DNA from: Montifringilla adamsi
Taxonomy: Eukaryota > Chordata > Aves > Passeriformes > Passeridae
Assembly: GCA_017590115.1 (NCBI GenBank)
Contig: JAGGNK010007448.1
Coordinates: 8,348,815 to 8,412,814, forward strand
DNA: 64,000 nt
Direction of reading: 5' to 3'
In this document: positions 40,161-53,235 of the stretch, piece by piece
How the letters are laid out: every line of letters starts with the position of its first letter
Numbering within the stretch: position 1 is the first letter of the stretch
Made by a program: the position numbers and the translations under genes
The notes under the pieces: model-generated
Told to the model about the DNA's origin: nothing
Seen by the model: only the letters and a program-made list of their open reading frames with translations
Databases searched by the model: none

Positions 40161-43100
40161 CTTCTGGGCTATTCCATCCTCAGCAGAGTCCTGAAGGCTG
40201 AGCCCTCCTCTTCCTCTTCCCTGCCTGCAGCCAACCATCTCTTTCCCAGCAACTCTTACTGGTCACTGCAGATTACAAAAATTGACATTTTCAACCTTCC
40301 CAGTCGCAGAACAAAACACCTGCAACTGATTAAAAAAAGTTTTCTACCTCGAAAAAACCTCCGTGCGTGGGAAAAATGCACTCCAAGGGCTGGTTCTGAT
40401 CTGGTGGTGTGGGACAAAGCCCAGAGGAGCTCTCCATGGAGAAGCCCTGAAGAACGGACAGGACGTCACCCTGATGGTGCTGCACAGAAATGATCCAGCC
40501 AAATAACCCCCAGCTGAATAGAGCTGCACAGCCTTTTTATGAAATTAATAATGCGTGTAAGAGATAAGTGTGTCCCATTAGTGGATTTAATACCTTGGCT
40601 TAAAAGTCCTACCCAGGAAACTTCCATGGCTTTTCTGCTGACTTCGCTGGATTTCGGAGCATAAGAGAGAAGTGGAATTCAGCCTAAAAGTCAGACAGTG
40701 AATGCAGAAGTCAGGACTTAGGAAAAAGATTAAAAAAAAAAAAAAGAGCTGTTGATATTTCTCCTCTCTGACACGTCGCAGTCTGTCAAAATGGCCACTG
40801 CCTTTATTTTGTTTAATCACTTATCTCCATGGAGGGAAGAGGAAATTCCCAAGAACGCACGGTCGTTAAAAATATTAGCCAGGGCCTGGTGATTATTTTT
40901 GGTAGCTAAAAACTTCCTGGCTGAGGGGTCTGGGTTTGCATTGGACTCCAGTAAATGTTTTAGGATAACTTTCATAAATACCCATTATGCTCAAACCAGT
41001 GGGCAGTTTACAATTCAGCTGGGAAGGGCGGGGACATGTTTCTCTTTCTTTTGTTCTGCCTGGCCGCATGCTAAAGTGCATAGATCCACACTGAATTAGC
41101 ATTTAGCTATTTTCTTGTATCCTTAAATAAAGGACCAGTTCACACAGTCAGAAATCTCTGTTTCCTTTCGGGCAGGAAAAAGGAAGTGAATGCGAGGGGC
41201 AGATTTGGAGTTTGCTTGCAAGAACAATTGAACTCCCATCCAGAGGGGAAGGGGATCTGCGTCAAGAGGAATTCACTTTTTTTTTCTCTTTTTTTTTTTT
41301 TTTTTTTCCCCCCCCCCAACTCTGGAAGGGAAGAGAAAAATGACCTTTAGTTTAAAAGCCTGAAAGAATAAAGGTCTGAGCTTTCAGAGCTGCCTGCACA
41401 AATATAACCATGAAGGGTTTTTCCTGAGCTGCGACACGGCTCCAGTGCTCCCCTCTCCTTATCCCAGGTGAAACACCCAGACCTGTCAGCAGCTCCTGCC
41501 CACCAGGGACAGGCCCTGGGTGTTTCTGAAAAAATATCTGCTCTTTTCCTCCAGCGTGCTGCCCACGCTGCTGGGGCGGATGAGAGCTGGTGGATGAAAT
41601 TGAGAGGATCCCCTTGCCTTGCTCGCCCAAAATCTTATTTATAGATGTGTGTGCAAGCAGGCAGGGCAGTGATTCAAGCTGTTGTGTGGGAGCAGCTCTT
41701 GCTGGCCCCATTTTGGTCCTTTTACTGTACAACACAAAGCCCCTCCCAACTTCTGTGGGCAGGGGATGTGCACGGAGCTTGACTAAGTGTCACACCATCA
41801 TCGGTGCGCTCTCATCTGCATGGTCTCCCCCAAAACCATTTCAGTCCCCATTTAGCGGGCCTTAAATATCCACAGAGTGTTTTTCTCTGTGTTTCCCCCC
41901 CACCATGCAAGCCAGATTTCCAAGACAAGCTTCCAAGGAAGTCCCAGAGCTGGAGAACACAGAGGTTGAACCTTGTTAGGATGCTTGAGCATCTCCAAGA
42001 GCATTCAGGACTTTGGGATGAAGGCGAGTGCCACAGGCTGGGGTGCCCCCATGCTTCCCAGCTCTTGCCAGAGCAATCCTGGCAAAAGAGGGACTCATCA
42101 CCCTTCCCTCCCCTCCACACATCAGCCAGACCTGTTCCAAACCCCAGGCTCAGACCTGCCTGAGGGGTTTCTGCCCCAAAGCAGAGGCAGCCCAGCAGCT
42201 CCCATCCTGCATCCCGCAGAGCATCGCTGCCCCAGGCCTGCTTCCCTGCAGGTAACACCAGGGCCCGAGGGAGCACAGGGCATCCAGCTCCACTCTGCGT
42301 TCCCACACACTCACAAAAGCTCCTCGGAGCAGTTTTCCTCCCATCCAAGGAAAATATTTGCTGGGAGTGTGAAGCTGTGGCTGGGCAGTGTCAGCAGCAA
42401 ATGTCAGCGAGCGCTGGCAGGAGGGAAACTCGTCAGGCAAAATGGCCAAATTCCCCCCAGGAGGAGCTGCTCTGTGACCACTGCAGCAAGGATGGATGTG
42501 CTAATGGTTCCACGGATCATTTTGTGCCCTCTCTTTGCCCCTCTCCTGGTTTCATCTCAGCCCAAGGGCTCGGGGAGCCGGTGACCCTGTGACAGCACAT
42601 CAGGGACACCTCCCAGCTGAGCTGGGCTGAAATCACCTCTCAGTGCTAAAGCTGTCTCTAGACCTGTTTGGAACAGGGTCTCCAAATGCATTTTGGCAGG
42701 TTTCCACTTTTCTTCTCTGGCTTGTCCATCCTCAGTGAGTGCAGCTGCAGGGATGCCCCCAGCAGCACCCGGAGGGACAAACCAGAGCCAGCAGAGACCC
42801 AGAGGAACAAACACAACCGGCCCCAAAGCACTCAGGCATCACCTCTGCTAAGGTCAGATGTCTGCAGAGCCTGGCACGAGGCAAAGGTGCATCTGGGAAT
42901 GCTGGGATGACTCAGTCCTTGAGGAAATGGTGTCACCTCCAGCCCCGTGCAGCAGCCCCACTCCCTCACTCTGTTTCCAGCTCCACACACGGATTTACCC
43001 TTTACTACCAAAACTTCCTGACCAAACCCCCCCAGCTGAAGCTGGAGTGAGGTTTCAGGTCCTGCTTATGGGTTTGTTACATCGAGGGAGCCCAACTGGG

Positions 43101-44060
43101 AGTCCATCCCCACACCCAGGCCAGGATGGGAACAGAACAGCAGTGGGAGCAAGGCAGGATCCCACTGAACACGTGGGAATCTGCCAGCCCCATGGATTTC
43201 TAATCTTATTCCTGTTCCTCTCGGGCTCCCGGTGTGCATGGGCTGCACCTCCTGCCTCGGTGCACAAAGGTAATTCATTAACCTGCAGCAATGAGGAGCC
43301 TCAACTTTCCCCCAGTCCCTGTGCCAGCAGCAGTTCCCCGCGGCGCTGCCAGGCTGGGGACAGTCCCCCGGGGTGGGGACAGGCTCCTGGGCAGTGCCAG
43401 CCAGGCAGGACATGTGTACCCAGCTCCTCAGGAGCCCTCCCAGCAGCAATGGGGAGGCACCAAGCCCAGGAGAGCCCAGCTGGGTGAGGGGCTGGCTGCA
43501 GGAGGGGTTTTGTGCCCCTCAAGGAAAGGTTGGGTTTAGCAGGGTCACAGAGCTGGGTTTGGGATTCCAGGGGGCTGCAGTGGGACCAGGCAAGCTCCTC
43601 CTGAGGATTGTGACAGGGTGCTGAGTGCTTGTGCAAGGCCAGGGGCAGTGGCAGAGCTGGAACTGTGACCCCACAGCACCTGCAGGGCTGCCAAGTCCCC
43701 CGTGGGGCTGGAATAATCTCATTGCCTCCCCAGCCCTTGATTTACCCACCAGAAGCAGCAGAACCAGTCCCAAAAAGGGCTGAGCAGACATTGGGATTGC
43801 TGCCCCAAATGTCACCTGTGTGCCCCAACAAAGAGGATAAACTCGTCTGGAGGGAACACTGGAAAGACCCAGCTTTAATTTATGGCAAAAGAACACTTTC
43901 CTTCTGCTCCTGGAGGACCCCCAGGGCTCAGGGCTGCTGCTGGAGGCTGTGCCAGCCCAGTGGGGAGCCTTCAGCTGTTTTATTCATAGAAATCCAGAGC
44001 AGCCCTGGGGCTGGCAGCAGCCCAGAGAGGGTCTGTGCTCCGAGGAAACGGGCAGGGCAG
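40161..44060. other. Upstream region, part 3
   Basis: AT-rich, non-repetitive sequence at about 40,530-41,130 could be conserved noncoding DNA. A pure pyrimidine block (T runs then ten C) lies at about 41,277-41,318. No gene is supported. Confidence 0.45.
41277..41318. repeat. Polypyrimidine tract
   Basis: Runs of T broken by single C bases, ending in ten C: 40 or more uninterrupted pyrimidines. Confidence 0.9.
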
Positions 44061-44063
44061 CCC

Positions 44064-44169
44064 AGGGCCAGTGTCCCAGCAGGAGAGATAACATCTGGAT
44101 CAGCCACAAATGGAGCCAGGCCAGTGTCCCAGCAGGAGAGATAACATCTGGATCAGGCACAAAGGGAGC
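44064..44169. repeat. 53-bp tandem duplication
   Basis: Two nearly identical units; the repeated core CCAGTGTCCCAGCAGGAGAG begins at 44,068 and 44,121. Each contains AGATAACATCTGGATCA, a GATA site abutting an E-box. Confidence 0.9.
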
Positions 44170-47100
44170 CACTGGAGCAGGACCCATCACGTGCCCTGCT
44201 CCTCCTGCTGCACACATGGATGGTTCAGGTTGGATCATCTCATTTTCCATAAACACACCAGGTTTTTAATCCTGGATTTGCAGGACAGCGCTGCTGGGAC
44301 GGTGCTTTGAGCTCAAGTGTCAGCCTTAAAGCTGGGCTTTGCTGGGATTAGTCCCAGGTACAAAGCCAGCAGCACTCAGCAGGTTCTGTGTGAGCACAAA
44401 AATTGGTTGGATCAGGATTCCTGTGGCACACAGTGAGCGAAATCACTGGCCTGTTTTTTTCTGAATTCCTTTTCTTTCCTTTTCTTCCTTGCTCTATTTT
44501 GATTTTGATTTATTTTTCTCCCATAGGAAGCAGCTCAGAGATTGGTTGTGACATTCCCCAGGTCACAAAAGCCTGTTTTCCAAAGGAAACATTTCCCATC
44601 TTACTCCCAGCTTGGATTTGCCTGTCCCTGCTCACTTGCCAGAGCTTGTTCTGCAGCATTAATAAGGAAGTTTCTTTGCACAGAGCCAATTGTGCCCGAG
44701 TGATTTTGTTCAAGGCATAAAAAACCACATTCACTTGGTGTTTGAGATGACATTTATTTGGTGGGTGAGCTGGAGAGCTCGGTGGGCAGAGAGAGAAAAA
44801 AACACCCTTGTCAGGAGCTCTTTCAAAAGCAAAGGAACAAGAGCCCAGGAGAGATAAGAAAATGAGCGTTTGCAGAATCTGGGAGAGCCTCGTGCAGAGG
44901 GACAGAGACAAAGCACGAGAATGCACTTTACTTGTGACAAGCTTTCCATCCTGGGCAGCCAAACAGGACATCCTGCTTCAGTTCTCCTTCCTCTCTTTAA
45001 TTAGAGTTGCGTTCAGGACACTGCCATTAATGTCATCTCAGCATTTCCATGACAAAGCCCTGTTTTTGCTGGACTTTAGGAACTTGGCCCTAGAAAAGCC
45101 TGTTATTGGTGTAGAACTGTTCAGCACGGAGGCTGCAGCAGGTTTGCAGCCAGCTGCTGTGACATTTCCATCACAGGGAGCTGCCACCAGCTCGGACAGA
45201 GGTGTTTCCATGCAGGATGTGGCGGCAGTGAAGGAAATCAGAGCCCCTCTCTGGCCACAGCGGGATTAGGGCTGGTTGTGCTCCAGGAATCTCAATTTCA
45301 GGTCGGAATTGTGGCACCTCTCTGACATCTAAAAGTCACTGAAAACACACCACCCACATTTTCCAACCTGTGAGTCACCGTGGAAGCCTCTGTGGCTGCA
45401 AATAACTGAAAGAAGGATCTGAAAAGAAAAGTGGATTCTCCAGCAATGGTGATTTCACTGCCTGAGAACAGAGCCTGGCTACAGCCCCCCAAAAAGGAAC
45501 CCCTGAAATCCCTGTCAAAGGGGCACAAACTGTAAAACACCCGGGTTTGAAACGCACCTCAAACACCAGGACAGCCTGGCAGAGCTCAGCCAGCTCTGCT
45601 GATAAACCAGATTCCTGTCGTGCTTCTGGTGCTGTATAAACTCCTTCCCTGGGGTCTCCAGGGCAGGACCTGGGGTTTGTGCACAGCTCTGAGCACACAG
45701 GCAGGAGAAATCCTCATTCCCATCCCACTGAGAGCCCTGTTACACCAAACTGGGCATCCCTGAGCAGGAGAAGCCAGAGCTCAGTCCAGCCAGTTCCTCT
45801 GGGACTGGTTTTGGCTGGAGAAGTGCTAAATATTATTAGCAAAAAGAAAAACTGCTTTTATTTTTTTTTTCCACGGTGGAAAGACGAGTCCTTCCAAACC
45901 AAAATATTAGTGAGATTCTTCCACTCCTAAAGGGAGGGCAGGCAGATTCCTTTGTTCCTGCTGCAGTCCCAGGTGCAATGCTGGCATCCAGAGAGGGGCA
46001 GGCTCTGGAAGAAGCTGCAAAGCAACATTTCATCACAGGATACTCCAAAGCAGACAGGGTTAAGCCAAACATCCTTTTACTGCTCGTCTTTCACTTCCCA
46101 TCCGAGGGGAGAGCTCACAATGGCCCTGCACCCTGAGCTAGGGCTGTGCTGGGGGATCCCCTCCCTGGGATGAAGGAGTGCAGCTGCATTTTCTCCTGGC
46201 TTCCTGCACGGCCAGGCTGCTGTGATCCCTGCCCAGCTCCCACCAGGAATCCCCACCAGGAATTCCCTGCCTTTCCCACCCGTGCTGCCACCCCACAGCT
46301 CCCCTGGCTCGCTGAGGAGCCAAATCAGAGAATTCAAACGGACTAACAGAGGGAGGAAACGGTGGAAAGGGGCTGGTTTGGGGCTCCCCAAGCTCTTTGG
46401 AGCTGTTTCCCCACTTTCCCACCTGCTGGAACAAACTGCTTTGGGCAGAAGGAGCTGATGCTCCGATGCCACCGCATGGCACAACCCGGGGCTTTGGCTG
46501 AGGAGGTTTAGGATGTGCTGGCACAGGGTTCCTCAGCAGTGCCCCCCCATGCTGGGCACCCCCGGGGGGGGGGGCTCAGGGCTCCATCCCCCTGCCCTGG
46601 CCCGCAGCAGAGCAGGGCAGGGCAGGAAGGGAGCAGCGGAGCTGAGGAGATGAGTGTTTCCTGCGCTCAGCAGCGCTGTCACTCAGCGGCCCCCGCAAGT
46701 GCAGCAGCAAGATAACTCCAGACACAGCCACCATCACTTCCCCCCTTTGTCCCTGGCTTTTTTCATGCCTTCCTGAGCACAAACGTCCCATCTCCAAAGG
46801 AATGTCCCTGCTGCTGGGATGCCGAGCGGCCGCGCTGCCCGCGGGGTGTGGGTGCTGCAGCACCCCGGGGCGTGGGGCAGCTGGCAGCCCTGAGCTGGGC
46901 ACTGCCATGGGGGGACAGGGAAGGCATCCTGACATGGAACTGACCGGCCACATGCCCCAGGTTCCTGGCCTGAGTCACTCCTGAGCACAGGAGATGAAGG
47001 AGCTCACGGAAAACAAAGCACTCAGGAGCTCAGGGCAGCCCGAGAGCCAGCAGAGCAGTGTGCCACACGTTCCCCAGGCTCCTGGGATGGCACAATTCCC

Positions 47101-47830
47101 CTCCAGCCCCTCTGGATGCTCCAGGAAGGTGCCCACGGGATGTTTCCTGGCTGTGACAGCCCCTGCTCCTTGCCTGTCCCTGTTAGGTGCCCACTGAGCC
47201 AGCTTGGGGTAACACCCAGGCACTGCTGGCCCCACAAACCCCACAAACCCTTCTGATCTGAAAGCAGGGAACACTTCCAGCCCTTCAATTAAGCTGTATT
47301 TTCCCCAGATGCCTTCCCAAAAGAGGGTTCTGGGTTTGGCTTTTGGGATGCTGCCACCCTGCAGAGCTCTGCCTGTGGCCCTGCTCAGCACGGACCCGTG
47401 CAGGGCACACGGCTGCACACATCAGCCCCACAGGAGATGTTTTCACTGCCACAGCACTGTGGGGCAAAGGGGAGCTTGAGAGGAACACGGGGGAGATGTG
47501 GCACCCCCAGAGAGGGCCCGTGGCCAGCACAGCACCAGCGTCCCCAAAAAGCCAAGGCTGGAATGCAGCGAGGCTGTTTGGTTATCTCCTCCCCTGCCTC
47601 TCAAGGACACAATAATCTAACGGTTGTAGGAACACATTTTTCACCACGGGATTCTTCATTAGTGCTTGTTTCCTCCCCCAGCCGTTTCCTGGAAGCAGTT
47701 TGAGCTGCAGGGGCTGCACGGGTGCGTGAGGGAGCACACGCATTCCTGCAGCTCCCTGGGCCAGGGGTACACCTGGGCACGCTGCAGTGCCACTGCCACC
47801 AGCTTTCCCTGCAGGGACAGGGCAGGGGGG
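44170..47830. other. Upstream region, part 4
   Basis: Noncoding. A T run lies near 45,858 and a run of about ten G near 46,564. No exon or mobile element is recognised. Confidence 0.5.
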
Positions 47831-47835
47831 ATGCT

Positions 47836-48027
47836 GTCAAACTGAAACAGGAGAGATTAAATTCAATATTAGGAGGAAATTCTTCCCTGGGAGGGTGGGG
47901 ATGCCCAGAGCAGCTGTGGCTGCCCCTGGATCCCTGGCAGTGCCCAAGGCCAGGCTGGACAGCAGGGGGGAAGGTGTCCCGGGGATGGATGATCTTTAAG
48001 ATCCTTGTCCATGATTCTATGATTGTA
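47836..48027 (+). mobile_element. CR1 LINE 3' fragment
   Basis: Forward CR1 3' end with AGGAGGAAATTCTTCCCTGG, GGCTGCCCCTGGATCCCTGG, and the terminal GATGATCTTTAAGATCC ... GATTCTATGATTGTAA. Confidence 0.93.
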
Positions 48028-48395
48028 AGCACCTTGCAGACAGCTCCTGGTGTTCCCAGCCCCATGGATGGCCCACAGCTCCTGCTATAAAACCTCCTGC
48101 ACGGCTGTTTGTGGATCAACCATAAATATTTGCTCCTGGCTGCAGTTTTCCCAGGAAAGATTTCAATCCACGAGCCGTTCCTGCCCTGAGCCAGCTCTTC
48201 CCCGGCTGTTTACTTCTGGAGTTCCTCTGATTTAAGCACAGCTTTATTTCCAGAACAACCAGAACGCCATCTCCATCATCCCCATCGATTACAACAAACC
48301 AATTACAGATCGTGCAGCAACCAAACAACAACAACAAAAAACCCCATCATATAACAAAAAAAGAAAGAAAGATCAGCCACCAAAGTGCAGCCCAG

Positions 48396-48417
48396 GGAGG
48401 GAGGGAGGGAGGGAGGA
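48396..48417. repeat. (GGGA)n microsatellite
   Basis: About five copies of GGGA in a purine-rich stretch. Confidence 0.85.
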
Positions 48418-48889
48418 AGAGGATATGGTGCTTCTGGGAGCCGTGGCCGTTTGAAGGCTGCGAAGGGAAGCGGGCCAGAGGGTTATCCAATCTCTCGGAG
48501 CAGACATTTCCGCCTGGCACGCCCCAGCAGCGCCGTGCTGGGTCATTCATCAATCACCCATCCTGCCCCGGCGAGGAAACGGCAGCGGGGCCGGCAGCGG
48601 GGTGAGGGTGCCCCTGTGGGCATTGAGGAGGGGGCACCTCACAGCCAGGAGCCCCCAGAGGTGCTGCACAGCCTTTTCCAGCTCTCCTGGATGTGGCAAA
48701 AGGAGCTGCAGGGCCCCAGCACAAGCTGGAGATGGTCAGAACTGTTCTTTCTGTCAACTGTCCATTCCCCCTTGGCAGCTGTGGCAGCAGCTCTCTGGCC
48801 ACAGGGAGCAAGGCACAGACTTTCCCAGGGAATAGATAACTTTCCTTTTCCATCGTTCTTAGAAAGGCTCTGAGAAGATCAGAAAAAAG

Positions 48890-49148
48890 AATGAGGAACA
48901 ATTCTTGTCTTCACTTGCTGCACCTGGCATTGTGAACATGTGGAATGTGCTATGGAGATCTGTTTATCCAAGGGTGGTTTCTTAATTAGCCAATGGTGTT
49001 TGGAGTGGAGGACTAATTAGGTCCACCTGTAGCGGGACTGTCCATTAAAGAGCAATGGGTTTCTTAATAAAGATTATTATTGATCAGCCTTCTGTGAATC
49101 ATGGAGTCAATGCTAATTATTGCCCAGCCAGGGGGCCCATTCCAACAC
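48890..49148 (+). mobile_element. LTR-like insertion (songbird type)
   Basis: Resembles a solo LTR I associate with songbird genomes: AATTAGCCAATGGTGTTTGG, GGACTAATTAGGTCCACCTG, a polyadenylation signal AATAAA at 49,066, then GATCAGCCTTCTG...ATCATGGAGTCAATG. It ends near CCATTCCAACA. No internal retroviral genes are present. The family name is not assigned; ends are approximate. Confidence 0.6.
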
Positions 49149-49560
49149 CACCCAGCTGCCTGTCTGTGTTTGTAGCAATCCTGAGCTTTCCAAGGGCTCC
49201 CAGGCTCTCCAGGATGCTCCTTCAGCCCCAAACCATGCAGGCAGCATTGTTTCCCTGGGAACGCAAGTTGACATTTTTGGCAGATGACTTTGAGCAGGTT
49301 TTGGCAGCTGTTTGAGCCCAGGTAACACGGGCTGTCCTGCTGGATCCAGCCACGTGCTGCTCCCCATCACAGCAGCATCCTAACCCATTCCCTGTGGCAC
49401 CCACAGTGCCCTGACCCCCCTGGGGATGGGTGCAGGGATGCCGGGGGGGGTGGCACACCTCGTGTCACCCCGTCCTTGCAAAGACACCCTGGCTAAAGCA
49501 GGAGGGACAGGGACACCCAGCATGTGGTGATGCAGCCACCTCGGCCCCACACCTCCCTGG
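49149..49560. other. Upstream region, part 5
   Basis: Nothing recognised. Confidence 0.5.
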
Positions 49561-49568
49561 GGCTGCTC

Positions 49569-49628
49569 AGCGACACAAATCCCTGCTAAATGACACAAAT
49601 CCCTGCTAAATGACACAAATCCCTGCCA
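49569..49628. repeat. 20-bp tandem repeat, three copies
   Basis: Three units of GACACAAATCCCTGCTAAAT, the last partial. Confidence 0.92.
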
Positions 49629-49759
49629 CCAGAGCTTCCTGTTTTCCTACTACAGCGGCTCACGCTTCCCCGCGGTCCCTGACCCCTGGGACCGGGCTAG
49701 AAAGGATGTGAAATCCCTCTCTTGGGACTGCCCCTGGAGCCCTGAGCCCATGGCTGCTC

Positions 49760-49880
49760 ATCTGTGTGTCTGTCTGTGTGTCAGTGTGTCCGTGTGTGTG
49801 TCAGTGTGTCCGTCTGTGTGTCAGGGTGTCCGTCTGTGTGTCAGGGTGTCCGTGTGTGTGTCAGGGTGTCCGTCTGTGCA
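49760..49880. repeat. 20-bp GT-rich tandem repeat
   Basis: Units of TGTGTGTCAGGGTGTCCGTC with variants, period 20, about six copies. Open frames through it (repeating C-V-S-V) are artefacts. Confidence 0.9.
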
Positions 49881-52800
49881 GACACAATGGTCACACCGTG
49901 CCTCCCGAGCTGGCACAGCTGCCAGCAGCCTCGGGGGACAGGATCTGATGGCTCAGAGGACAAAGCAAAGCCCAGCAAAGCTGAGTCTTTGATTCCAACC
50001 CTTTTTTTTTCTCCCTTCTCTAGGCAAGGAAATACAGAATGCAGTTGTTTTTTCCCACTTGCACTTCCCCCAAATTTCAGGTTGATCAAAGCCCAAGGGT
50101 TTTGCTTTCCCTGCACAGCTGGAAAAGAAATTCTCAAAATCCCTTCCTGGCACAGGCTGGGCTTCCCAAAATGTCAAGCAGGGGAAGGTGGGGTCTCTGT
50201 GAGAGCAGAAACTGCTGCCCCAGGCTGTGCAGACCACCACGGACACACCTTCAAGGAAATGGCCCAGCCTGGGCCATTGTTGCCTTTCAGAGTCACCACC
50301 TCTCATCCCTGCTGGGAAATGATGCTGCTCATTTCCCAGCATTTCAAGATTTCAACATTTCAAAGTGTAAAATGTTGATCAAGGCAGGATGATGGGTGTT
50401 TCACTCTGCTTTTCTTGGGGTGACAAGATACTTCAGCCCTGGTTTGGTTTCGTTTTCCTGTGGCAGGAGTGCCAAAAGTCAGAAATCCCTCCAGAAACAA
50501 AGCCAGGTCTCCCCCAGCAGCTGCCCCACAGGAAACTCCACACACAGACATTATTGCAGTGGGGACAGGAAACATGAGCAGGGCTTTGGGGAGGGGGCAA
50601 GGACAAGGGCACTGGGTACCAGTTCAGCCAGCATCGGGCAGATCCAACTTCCTTTGGAAAGATCCAACATTTGCGACCTTTCTTGCCAAAAGGAGCTGTG
50701 AAAACCATTTATTTTGAGGCTTTGCTGCTGGAGATCTTCTCATCTAACAGTGCTAAGCCAGACCACCCAGCAGCACCTCGGGGGCCTCATCGAAAGCTCT
50801 GCAGAAGGGCTCAGCTCCCAGAAAGGTGAGGACACGGTGGCACACGAGCGCTCGTCCCCCTGCCCACACACGGCTGAGCCTCTGCACAGCTCAGGGAGCT
50901 CGCTGCAACCACAGCCAGATAAATCTCCCCCTGCCTGCCCTGGGCTCCAGTTACACCACACTTAATCCTGGACACTGCAGCTCCAGGCTGACCCACTTGT
51001 GAGGCAGCGAGGCCCCCTGAGCTCAGAAATGTTAAATACGTTGTAATTGGACCCCCGGTGCCTCCACTTTCCTTCTGATGGAGAGGCCCTGGGAAGTGAA
51101 TTTTCCAGAGTGTTCCTGGTGTAGCAGCCCCGGGGAGCAGCTGATTCTCAGCCCAGCAGGGACAAATTGGGATCTTCCCCATCTGTGGGGTGGTCTGGGC
51201 TGGCCACACCAATGGCAAAGAGAAGGAAACCCAATCCACCCGTTCCTGGTTTATCCCAGGAGGAAAAGGGAGTGGGGCTGGATAAGGAGTGAGTTCCCCG
51301 GGGAAGGGAGGGGAGAGCTGTGCACTCCCTGTTCCAGCTTTTGCTCTCTGCTGCATCTTTAATATCAAATCCTGCCTGTGATGCTGGCAGCAGGCAGGGC
51401 AGGGTGGAGGGATGTGGCATCACAGCCTCCAGTGACACTCTGCTGCAGCCAGGAGTGAGCTGCCAGCACGGATCAGCTGGCTCCTGTCACCTGTCCCCTC
51501 TTCTTGTCCATCCTGTGGCATTGGGGACAGCATCAAATTGGGAACAAATCAGCCCTGATGTGCTGGAGGGGCAGCACGGGCACTTGTCCCCACTGTCACC
51601 TCTCTTTGCTATTGCCAGGTGAGGCTGGAGGCTCCTGGGGCAGGGCACGGCCACAGGGCACTGCTCCCAGCTGCTATTTTGACGTAAAAAGCAGCATTTC
51701 CCCCAGCTTTAAAACACTTTTCCTCCCTTCAGCGCAGGTGAGTGCTCCTCTCGCAGCTGCTGTCCTCTCCAGAGGGAGTTTGAAGGTCACGGTCACAAAA
51801 TCAGCAAACTGGGGCAAAAGACTCTGCCAGACACACAGGCAAAGGAAACAGATGCAAGGGGAGCTCTGTGACAGCCTCACTTTGCTACCAAACACTCCAA
51901 AACCTCGTGAGGACAAACCCAGCAGGAGCGTGAAACTTCTCCTCCGCCTCTTGGGGACTTCAAAAAAAGCCACTTTGCTCCCCTGGAGTTTCCAGACTCA
52001 CAGGTCACAGCCAGGGGAGAAAGTGGCAGGCAGAAGCTGCTCCCTGGGGTGTTGGGGCAGAACTGGGGACACAGAAAGTCCAGTGGGCAGTGGGGAGCAC
52101 CCACATGGGAGGCAGGCAAGCTCCAGTCCTGTTCCCATGGCTCTGGTGGGCTAGACCTCAGGTTTGGTGGTAGGAAGAGTTTTGATGCTCCCAGAAATCC
52201 TGGCCACAGCTCCCAGAGGTGTTTCAGCAGGGAGATGCTCTGGTGGTTTGCCTCCCTTTGAAGTGAAAGCCCTGGGAAAGGCAGGGACGCCTCCAAACAC
52301 ACTTAATTAATCCAGCTTGTCACATTAACGACATCAAACCACAGCGACTGCAGCAGGGCCCCATCTCACACTCAGCAAAGCTGCAGAGCTCCCCCAGAGC
52401 TCCCCCAGAGCAGAGGGCTCAGGGCACAAGCTGTGCCTCCTTTGGGGCAGCACAGGGGACAGCAGGACCCCAAGGGCTGTGCTCAGAGCCCACCCTGAGC
52501 CCCCCGAGTGTTCTCTGCCCCCTCCAGCTGGCAGCTTTGTGCCCCCTCAGCATTTGCGTGCCCTTTCTCAGGCTGGGATCAGCATGTCTGTCGTGGTGGC
52601 TGTCCCCACAGCCCCCTGGGCTCAGGGTGGCTGTCCCCGGGTGGGGCTGAGCCCCCTGCCCTGGCACCCCCAGCCTCTCAGTGCCTTGCCCAGGTGATAA
52701 CCTCGGGAAGCTCCCTGTGACCTGCAGGAGCTGGCAAAGGGAGAGACGGTGACTTTTAACCTCCTGCCGTGCTCCATCCTCCTCCTGGTGGGCTGAGCTC

Positions 52801-53235
52801 CCTCCTGCTGCTGCCCTCCACCCCGAGCCCATCCATCTCCCTGGGGCCGCCAGCTCTTCCCACGATCCCATCTCAGGAAAGGAGAGGAAAGAGCTTCCCT
52901 TGAGGCTGCAGCTCACCTGGAGCTTCAGACTAAAAACAGGCCAGCAGGACCCGGCAGCAGCTCCCAGGCCAGGCTCAGCGAGAAAATGCCACAGGAATTT
53001 TGGCAGGGCTGCTCAGTGCCCAGATTTTGGCCGAGTCACCGAGTGAGGCAGAGCTGACCCCGGCCCCTCCCTGCCCCACAGCCGGCAGGACCTGCCGATA
53101 ACCCCAGGGCTTTGATGTGCAGGGGAAAGGAGATATCCCTTATCTCCCTCTCCTTCTGGGCTGAAACCCTTCCCCAAAGGCATCCCTGGGATGGAGGGGC
53201 CGGGCAGAGCCTGGCTACCCTGAGAGCCCCGGGTC
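49881..53235. other. Upstream region, part 6
   Basis: Ordinary noncoding sequence. A homeodomain-like ACTTAATTAATCC occurs near 52,300. No gene is supported. Confidence 0.5.

Noticed and set aside
49760..49880. Regular repeats resembling a CRISPR array
   Set aside because: Units are contiguous 20-bp tandem copies without unique spacers, in a vertebrate genome; the same applies to the other tandem arrays here.
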